From Anditalea andensis (lineage in GTDB: Bacteria > Bacteroidota > Bacteroidia > Cytophagales > Cyclobacteriaceae), in NCBI RefSeq assembly GCF_000714815.1, contig NZ_JMIH01000004.1, forward strand, positions 246,731 through 310,730: 64,000 nt of DNA, written 5' to 3'. Numbering within the stretch: the stretch's first letter is position 1; each line of letters starts with the position of its first letter. A model generated the notes under the pieces. That model was not told where the DNA came from. It was given only the letters and a program-made list of their open reading frames with translations, and ran no database searches. Made by a program: the position numbers and the translations under genes. Positions 57,862 through 64,000 of this stretch are shown here, one piece after another.

Positions 57862-60800
57862 CTACTCCAGTCTCCTTCTCTTAAAAAATGACACCACAAA
57901 GGCATCTTTAAACCCAGCTTCCCAAAGTTTCAGTTTATATTCAGCAGCTTCTTTATAGTTGAAAAAAGGGCCATAGGTATACTTATAAAGCCCTTTATGA
58001 AAATAATAGTCCACTTCAAGCCCTTGGAATACCGGATCATTTAAATCCATAAGCCTTGGAGAAGTATAGATCTGAACCATAAAATGAGTTTCCGACTGGT
58101 CCTGCCCTCTGATGTCATCTGGTCTCATATGATCCATTGGCGGCAGTTCTGTATTTATTCCTTCCTGATACTCCGCTATAGATACATCATCAGATCCCAT
58201 TTTAGTTACCCTTTCTTTATTAATGGAAGCAGATGAAGTGTTACTGGCGGTATCCCTAGCATTCTCTAGATTTTTTGTTTGCTCCCTTAGCATGTCCATT
58301 TGCTCCTCCACATTTTTATGGTAAAGGACTGCCAAAAGCCCAGGATTTGTCACTCCTAAGGTGAACCTTTCTGATCCGGCAAAATCATTGGCAGTGCTTT
58401 GTCCTGTAGTAATACCATCGCTTTCTAGGTCTTGTCTATCATTAAGATTAGTAACATTAGAGATAATATTACTTTGTTCGGCAGCCCATATTTTACTTGC
58501 TTCTTTGTGACCTATTGGTCCTTTTGTAGGTAAGGTATCCCCTGCTGTTCCGGTTATCAGGTGGGAAGCGGTGGTTTCTCCTATGTTTACTATTGGGCTT
58601 TTAGCTATTTTCTTTTCTAGGGATATTAGGTCCTCCGCTATGTCCGGTGATTGATGCTGACGGTCAGTTAATATGACCTTATCTCTGTCATGTTTTTTGA
58701 GCAATATAAAATCCAGATCATCCACCATATCCCCATATGGATCACGGGTTATGGTTAAGGCAGTTTTACCCCCTTTATAAATGAACCCAAGTTTTTCTAA
58801 CTGTACCGAATCTGGCATCACGTGGTAATTTCCTGCAGGCAATTCCATATTGGTAAAATAACCATCACTTTCTGTGGCCGAGGTGTGGATCAATATGTCC
58901 TGATGGTCATAAAAGTTCATCCTGACCCTGCCTATGCCGTTGCCCGCTGAGCCATCATGTACCATTCCGGAAGCTTCCCCCATAACCTTTATGGGGACTT
59001 CTACCTTTTTGAACTGATTGGGGTCTACGCGCACTTTCAGCACCTCATGGTTCACCCTCCATGCAATGTGGTCAAAGCTGTTTTTATCCAGCTCTATGAA
59101 ATAATCCTCATAGGCGATTAGATTGGTGATGCGTATGACTTCACCGTTTTTGTCATATTGTACTTGTCCGCCTCTTACCTTTAATCTAAGGCCTTTTGCC
59201 AAAGGCTCATCCCTGTCTTTTTTACCATTGTTGTTCAGATCAAGAAAAGGGATCACCGTCACTGCCCCTTTACCTAGATTCACCTGGGTATTAAAATCCA
59301 TATGCTGGGTAGTTCCGTCATATAAAATGCTTCCTCGAGCATTGGTAGTGAGCATGATCTGGTTTTGGGCATGCCTAAGATGGGTACTTACATGGGCAAA
59401 TGAAAAATCATATCGAAAACCTATCCCAGCCGAGGAACTCTTAAAAAGAAAATTGTTCTGATAAAACATATTGAAAAACCCTTTCCGAAAAAATTGCTTT
59501 TCCATTCTCAAGATCAGGTTTGATATACTTTTGGCCATATAATTATACTGCACCTGAGGCTGAAATGAAACGGCATGTGGCAATCTATAAGATTGTGACA
59601 GGATGGAATGCATATTGATAGATTCGCCTCTGAAAATCCCTAACGTGGACAGGTTGGTAGGAACGCCGAGGACCCTGCTGGAAACCAAGAACTGTGCATT
59701 GGTAAAGCCTCCATTAGGAAAAATCAACTGAGTGAGTGTCATCCGTGAAAATAAGGAAAAATTGCTTTTTTTGATCGGCATGCTCAAAGCAAGTTTCCTT
59801 TCTTCCAGATAATTAAAAAATATCGCCTGCTGCCCCTCTTCCAACTTGATATAAGAGGCATCCAGGGTGATGTTTTTGGGCATCCTGTAGTTCATTAATG
59901 CTCTCGCCCTCACACCGGGCATATAATCGGCTGATAGCATGATGGCGTTGCTGACTTTTATGGAAGACTGCGCAAAAGGCATAAAAGGCTGATCCACTAA
60001 TGAGGAAAGGTATTCTATTCCACCACCTACAGTCACGCGCCGGTTTAGTCCATAGTTGACACTCCATCTGGAAAAAATGCTTCCTCTGCCGTCATCCACC
60101 AATCCTGCACTGGCCACATATTCTATTTCATTTTGTGGAAGAAAATTATAGGGGACATTAATTACTTCCTGGGTGGTCTGTACTTCACCAAAAGGCCCAT
60201 AGAACATCAGCTGTATATTGGTATTGCCATAGATGAGGGGCACATCGAATGTGTAAAACCCTGCTACATCTGCCTTTACAAAATCAATAAGCGTATTGTT
60301 CACATAAAGCTCCACCGTCCATTCCGGACCGGTATAATCTGCTATTCGGTAAGAGCCAAAAGCTTTTCTTCGCAGTGTGGATGCATTGGTCACCTGTATG
60401 CCTACTACTGGATATAATATAGTGGCAGTAGAGGGTCCAGTGATCCTTCCTACGCTAATCTGCCGGATAGCGGCATTTTCATTGTTTACATATCTCCATT
60501 GATAAAACTGGTTTCGGTGAGCTAACTTTCTTCCATCAAAGCTATTCAGGTTGGCAAAGAATTCTCCACCCATCATTTCACCACCCAAAGCTACATTGTA
60601 CCTATTCTGGGAAGCTGTCATAAAAAACGGTTGCTCCCTATCCATCGGCCTGATCAAATTTGTAGTCATGATGCCCCATTCTGCGATGTGGAGTTTTAAT
60701 AATGATCTTTCACGGTTATACACAGTGTCTGCCTCCAGGTTTCCATGAAGCTTGTTTAAACTTTTGCGAATCATTTCCTGTCGCATCAGTTTAAAAACCG

Positions 60801-61302
60801 GCAGATCCAGATCTGTGGACAGCAAAACTGTTAATGTCCGGAAGTTAAAAGTACAGTGAAGGCCAAATACTTCACCAAATAAGTCACTCCTTAGGTACAC
60901 AAAATCATCTTCCAAAATAAAGGCTGAGGAAGGTAGGGAGAAGGCTCGCCCGCTATAAAAAAGCTGCTGCTGCTTGACATCAATGACATACAGATCGTTT
61001 TGGTCAAGTACAAAACCCTGGATGGTTTCGCCTATTTCGTTTTTTATATGAAGAAAATCAAATAAATCTGTGACAGAAAGATAGACCTTCTCCTGACGAA
61101 TGGCTGCAGGAATCTCTGCGCTGCCAAATTTTGCCACCTTGACCAACAGCAATATTTCTTCATAATCATCTTCAACGGGATCTTTTTCTCCTGGGAAAGC
61201 AGGGTGAAGTAAAAAAAACAATAAGCATGTCAAAAAAAAAGGGGACCAGCTCCTACCACGCCACATGTCTCCAATAACGTTATCATTCCACGATCTGTCC
61301 AT
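57862..61302 (-). CDS. Usher-like outer-membrane protein with C-terminal SPOR domain
   Basis: 1146 aa. A signal or anchor helix (about 18-38) is followed by an N-terminal domain of about 150 residues. Long barrel strands follow, interrupted by a plug-like stretch (TVELYVNNTLIDFVKADVAG, near 328-347). After the barrel come Ig-like or carboxypeptidase-like domains with a calcium-loop pattern FLDLNNNGKKDRDEP. A linker leads to a SPOR-like end (about 1070-1146: HFMVQIYTSP; YTYGPFFNYKEAAEYKLKLW). Neighbouring chaperone and pilin genes support an usher role. A SPOR tail on an usher is not something I have seen described. Confidence 0.7.
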   Translation of the reverse strand: MDRSWNDNVIGDMWRGRSWSPFFLTCLLFFLLHPAFPGEKDPVEDDYEEILLLVKVAKFGSAEIPAAIRQEKVYLSVTDLFDFLHIKNEIGETIQGFVLDQNDLYVIDVKQQQLFYSGRAFSLPSSAFILEDDFVYLRSDLFGEVFGLHCTFNFRTLTVLLSTDLDLPVFKLMRQEMIRKSLNKLHGNLEADTVYNRERSLLKLHIAEWGIMTTNLIRPMDREQPFFMTASQNRYNVALGGEMMGGEFFANLNSFDGRKLAHRNQFYQWRYVNNENAAIRQISVGRITGPSTATILYPVVGIQVTNASTLRRKAFGSYRIADYTGPEWTVELYVNNTLIDFVKADVAGFYTFDVPLIYGNTNIQLMFYGPFGEVQTTQEVINVPYNFLPQNEIEYVASAGLVDDGRGSIFSRWSVNYGLNRRVTVGGGIEYLSSLVDQPFMPFAQSSIKVSNAIMLSADYMPGVRARALMNYRMPKNITLDASYIKLEEGQQAIFFNYLEERKLALSMPIKKSNFSLFSRMTLTQLIFPNGGFTNAQFLVSSRVLGVPTNLSTLGIFRGESINMHSILSQSYRLPHAVSFQPQVQYNYMAKSISNLILRMEKQFFRKGFFNMFYQNNFLFKSSSAGIGFRYDFSFAHVSTHLRHAQNQIMLTTNARGSILYDGTTQHMDFNTQVNLGKGAVTVIPFLDLNNNGKKDRDEPLAKGLRLKVRGGQVQYDKNGEVIRITNLIAYEDYFIELDKNSFDHIAWRVNHEVLKVRVDPNQFKKVEVPIKVMGEASGMVHDGSAGNGIGRVRMNFYDHQDILIHTSATESDGYFTNMELPAGNYHVMPDSVQLEKLGFIYKGGKTALTITRDPYGDMVDDLDFILLKKHDRDKVILTDRQHQSPDIAEDLISLEKKIAKSPIVNIGETTASHLITGTAGDTLPTKGPIGHKEASKIWAAEQSNIISNVTNLNDRQDLESDGITTGQSTANDFAGSERFTLGVTNPGLLAVLYHKNVEEQMDMLREQTKNLENARDTASNTSSASINKERVTKMGSDDVSIAEYQEGINTELPPMDHMRPDDIRGQDQSETHFMVQIYTSPRLMDLNDPVFQGLEVDYYFHKGLYKYTYGPFFNYKEAAEYKLKLWEAGFKDAFVVSFFKRRRLE

Positions 61303-61326
61303 TATCCCTCTCCCTGATTGGCTATG

Positions 61327-61854
61327 TTATTCTTCTATCACGGTGATAGATAGTGATCCAGCATAGTTTCCCGGGATGCTTTTCATTGCACCGTTCATGA
61401 TCAACAGGGTAGGTATGCTGATATAATTCCTAGCAGGTGGGGCAGCCGTAGATACAAAGGATGTCCCAAAAGACGGGTAGAGCATGCGCACCGTGGCCTC
61501 TCCTCCGTTGTTTCCCTTTATCTGAACATCAGGCCCCAGCTGGAGGTGCACTAGCGCACCAAGTGTAGCTTCAATGCCAAAAACAACTGGCTGTACTTCT
61601 GCTCCTGGATTCATTAAAAAAACTTCCCCTTCCGCTATCCGCTCCTCTTCTTCTGTAATAAGGATACTCCCTCCACCATAACCCACCACAAATGAGCCAA
61701 AGTTGGCCTGGTGCTCCACATACACCTGCACCTGTGCTTGAGCAGGTGCCTTTAACCCAAACAACACCATACCTAAAGCAAACCAAATATTACATAAATA
61801 GAATCTTTTGCCACAAAATGGTATTTGAGCTATGTCCTTGAGGATTAATTTCAT
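61327..61854 (-). CDS. Secreted DUF4402-like subunit, probable minor pilin
   Basis: 175 aa. A hydrophobic signal (about 20-41) ends APAQAQ. The mature part starts VQVYVEHQANFGSFVVGYGG and ends GNYAGSLSITVIEE. That ending has the same pattern as the major pilin at 62944-63462 (GAYIGDSPFSVSVVYN), and both have a central glycine-rich sheet region. Likely a tip or adaptor subunit. It lies 24 bp before the usher-like gene. Confidence 0.65.
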   Translation of the reverse strand: MKLILKDIAQIPFCGKRFYLCNIWFALGMVLFGLKAPAQAQVQVYVEHQANFGSFVVGYGGGSILITEEEERIAEGEVFLMNPGAEVQPVVFGIEATLGALVHLQLGPDVQIKGNNGGEATVRMLYPSFGTSFVSTAAPPARNYISIPTLLIMNGAMKSIPGNYAGSLSITVIEE

Positions 61855-61891
61855 TTAAGTATTATTTATTTTAAGAGCCATAACCTGGCCC
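61852..61891 (-). promoter_or_regulatory. Conserved leader block, copy 3 (weaker)
   Basis: On the minus strand it reads GGCCAGGTTATGGCTCTTAA, then AATAAATAATACTTAAATG into the subunit gene. It shares the GG-CA-GTTATGRC core and its distance to ATG with the blocks at 36211-36255 and 39218-39263. Confidence 0.4.
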
Positions 61892-62052
61892 TTATCTGAT
61901 TTCATGATAGGCTGTCCCGAATATATGTCGGTGAATCCCCATAGTGGTCGCCACCTATTAAAAGGGCGATCAGGGTAACCTTTTATGAATGGCTTGCGTC
62001 AGGCTCAGATACATGCGCGGTCAAACAGGGTGTGAGGGGACAAATAGTATTA

Positions 62053-62862
62053 CTATAACTTTATAGATATTGCTGCAAATGTCTCCTTTACATGCTCATG
62101 GGCATGATAAATTACGCTGAGCTCCCCAGATGAATAATCTCTTCCATCTTGTAATTTCATGGTAATGTACCTTTGCGGCAGGGGGGAATATACCGCTACC
62201 CCCTTGGCAGAAGCCACCTGAGCTTCATTGCCAGCCAGGTCTTTGTGAATTACCTTCAGATCCCCATAGGTAGATTTGTTACCTTCCCGGCCGATATAAA
62301 AGTTGATTTGTGGAGTCGATGCCTGAGGATCCAGGGATATATGAGAAAGAGAGGCTTTTACCCTAGGGTTTCCGATTTCTAAGATCACCGGGATACTAAT
62401 GCCGATAGCCATTTCCAACTTTGTGGAAATACCGGATTGGTTATCTTTTCTATCCGCCTGATCCGGCTGAGCTTTAGGCAAAGCCTTAAAGTACAGATGG
62501 CTTTTGTATTCGCCTGTTTCCAATTGATGGGTACGGTATACCTGAACCTTTACTTTCTGGGATTCTTTAGGACCCAGGTGAACAGCGCGCGGAAATATCC
62601 TTAGATTTTTTTCGGCAGACTGGTGTTTTTCATCCTGATCTTTTAGCTGAATAAACTGACCATCTTCGGTCATTTTATAGTTAATGATAGAAATCTGATA
62701 GCGGATAGAATCATTTCCCATATTTGCCAAAGTGAGGTCTTGGCTGATCACACCCGTGCCGGCAAACACTACTCTCTTAGGGTAAACCATCAAATCTCCT
62801 TGAGCAAAAGAAAAACTTAGGTTTACTATCATTAAATATATTAATAAAAAGAAATTTCTCAT
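62053..62862 (-). CDS. PapD-like periplasmic chaperone
   Basis: 269 aa with a signal peptide ending SFAQ. The first Ig-like domain (about 22-140) has YPKRVVFAGTGVISQDLTLA and LRIFPRAVHLGPKESQKVKV, which matches the chaperone pattern of a conserved basic/proline stretch before the G1 donor strand. A second domain follows (about 150-269). It would fold and cap pilin subunits until the usher takes them. It stands 81 bp downstream of the major pilin, past a strong hairpin. Confidence 0.75.
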   Translation of the reverse strand: MRNFFLLIYLMIVNLSFSFAQGDLMVYPKRVVFAGTGVISQDLTLANMGNDSIRYQISIINYKMTEDGQFIQLKDQDEKHQSAEKNLRIFPRAVHLGPKESQKVKVQVYRTHQLETGEYKSHLYFKALPKAQPDQADRKDNQSGISTKLEMAIGISIPVILEIGNPRVKASLSHISLDPQASTPQINFYIGREGNKSTYGDLKVIHKDLAGNEAQVASAKGVAVYSPLPQRYITMKLQDGRDYSSGELSVIYHAHEHVKETFAAISIKL

Positions 62863-62901
62863 CCTACTGTTATTGATAAACTATCCAGCTAATCTATAAA
62901 A

Positions 62902-62935
62902 ATATCAAAAGTGCCTGTTGGGGCACTTTTGATAT
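62902..62935 (-). terminator. Terminator or attenuator between pilin and chaperone genes
   Basis: Perfect 14-bp stem ATATCAAAAGTGCC / GGCACTTTTGATAT with a six-base loop, followed on the minus strand by TTTTATAG. It lies just after the pilin stop, so it would end most pilin transcripts and let some continue into the chaperone. Confidence 0.7.
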
Positions 62936-62943
62936 GCTTTCAT

Positions 62944-63462
62944 TTAATTATATACTACAGAAACTGAAAATGGAGAATCTCCTATATAAGCTCCCGGAGC
63001 CTGGTTAGGTAATATATTCAAAGTAGCACCCACACTTAGTGTTTCGGTACCTCCCGTGAGTACCCCGGTGGTATCACTTGTCCAATCCGTTAATGTCATC
63101 ACTTGGTTCTCTCCACCCTCACCTGTAATGATTTCATAGCCTGCATCAGGCAAAGTAACGCCATACGCATAATCTTCTGAACCGGTCACGGTAAAAGAAG
63201 CCGCACTAACCGTACCGGTGTTCGCAGGTAGCTGCACACCAGCCTCTGTTCTAATCCCTTCAGCACTAAGCACAACTGTTCCTCCTGCTGTGGTAGCGAC
63301 TATCTCGCCAAAATTCATATCTGCAATTTGCTCTATGGCTATAGGTGCTATAATTTGTGCACTTGCTGTAGCAGTAGCGGTAGCATTTTCCTGAGCGTTT
63401 ACAGTTACAGCAAAACCTCCCATGATGAATGTTAAGACTGCGATTTTTGTAGTAATCTTCAT
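62944..63462 (-). CDS. DUF4402 domain protein, probable major pilin
   Basis: About 172 aa from M at 63462, which gives a clean signal peptide (MKITTKIAVLTFIMGGFAVT to NAQ). An in-frame ATG at 63519 is upstream. The mature chain opens with ENATATATASAQIIAPIAIE and IADMNFGEIVA, the usual DUF4402 start, and ends in SPFSVSVVYN. This family forms subunits of chaperone-usher-type surface fibres. First gene of the cluster. Confidence 0.78.
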   Translation of the reverse strand: MKITTKIAVLTFIMGGFAVTVNAQENATATATASAQIIAPIAIEQIADMNFGEIVATTAGGTVVLSAEGIRTEAGVQLPANTGTVSAASFTVTGSEDYAYGVTLPDAGYEIITGEGGENQVMTLTDWTSDTTGVLTGGTETLSVGATLNILPNQAPGAYIGDSPFSVSVVYN

Positions 63463-64000
63463 ATTGTTATCATTAAATTTTAGTTGTTTCATTCCGTCAT
63501 GTACTGTGGACGTCTTCACAAGTACAGTCTCCGAAACTGTTGCACAATATTAATCTATTCTGCCCCACTATAAAAATAAATTACACAAAGATTAAATATG
63601 ATAATAATTTTACATGATTTATGTATTTTTTTATAATTTTAAATATTAAAAATTTAACTTATACATGATCGCATAAATCACATTTCTCTTATTCTGAATT
63701 TCATCATATCAAAATTGTATTTTCCGTCCGATGCACCAAAAATATGATCTGATCTTCCTGAGCCTATAAAAAACATTCTTTAACTTAAAATCTGTAGAAT
63801 AAAGCAGAAAATAACCATTTGGCCATTTTAAAAAAATTGTTAAAATAAATTTAATTAAAAATTGTACAATTTTATTATCTAATCGCTATAAGATAAGTTT
63901 TAAACAACATGTAAATGTATTCTATACAATCATATTTATATTTAGAACATGATTTATAGCCGCAAAATGACACCGGTATCTGATTTATATAAATCATTCG
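63463..64000. other. Upstream region of the pilus cluster, about 540 bp
   Basis: Very AT-rich with no credible coding frame. On the minus strand a TAATCTTTG sequence near 63578-63586 is close to, but not exactly, TAnnTTTG. A small hairpin (ACAGT / ACTGT, 63525-63541) lies near the pilin start. Confidence 0.4.

Overview
The window looks like chromosomal DNA of a Bacteroidota bacterium, most likely Cytophagales (a Cyclobacteriaceae-type genome is my inference). Evidence: a SusC/SusD pair, a -33 TTG / -7 TAnnTTTG promoter before smc, weak Shine-Dalgarno sites, AT-rich spacers, DUF2490, DUF3820 and DUF4402 proteins, the TPR-histidine-kinase architecture, and an arginine gene order with argE followed by argH. 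I saw no rRNA, tRNA, CRISPR array, prophage or intact insertion sequence.

Layout. 1-2.6 kb: end of an arginine biosynthesis operon (argE, argH). 2.6-8.8 kb: OprO/P-type porin, AI-2E permease, glutamate dehydrogenase and several small proteins, including a 39-residue cysteine-rich one. 8.9-13.2 kb: a DNA repair operon of a Rho_N/SAP-like small protein, an ATP-dependent DNA ligase and a ligase-associated Lhr-type helicase. 13.3-19.7 kb: TPR histidine kinase, PhzF-like protein, TrkA/TrkH potassium uptake, TPR lipoprotein-like protein. 19.8-25 kb: DUF2490 protein, divergent NRAMP-like transporter and the 5-oxoprolinase genes pxpABC, with a convergent WYL regulator. 25.3-31.9 kb: small membrane protein, smc, a GH3-family adenylating enzyme with a lipoprotein. 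32.6-36.7 kb: FtsX-type permease, GlxA-like AraC regulator, and a small protein behind a 29-bp palindrome. 37-49.4 kb: a kdp potassium ATPase locus on the minus strand. 50.9-57 kb: SusC, SusD and a phosphatidylinositol phospholipase C-like enzyme. 57-63.5 kb: an M50-like membrane protease and a divergent chaperone-usher-like pilus cluster.

The kdp locus is the most rearranged part. From its 5' end it reads: 109-aa protein, kdpF, a 37-aa membrane peptide, kdpA, kdpB, kdpC, an outer-membrane porin, a kinase-less KdpD, and a separate PAS/HAMP histidine kinase. A sigma-54 response regulator lies just upstream. Three dead four-helix-bundle (23S rRNA IVS-type) genes are scattered through it. One is bounded by AT-rich inverted repeats, and a related inverted repeat sits inside kdpB in frame, along with a second short palindrome.

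The 57.8-63.5 kb cluster is the best candidate for an undescribed system. It has a DUF4402 pilin, a strong hairpin that may act as an attenuator, a PapD-like chaperone, a second DUF4402-like subunit, and a large usher-like outer-membrane protein whose C-terminus looks like a peptidoglycan-binding SPOR domain. All family assignments are by eye from sequence motifs; no database search was run.
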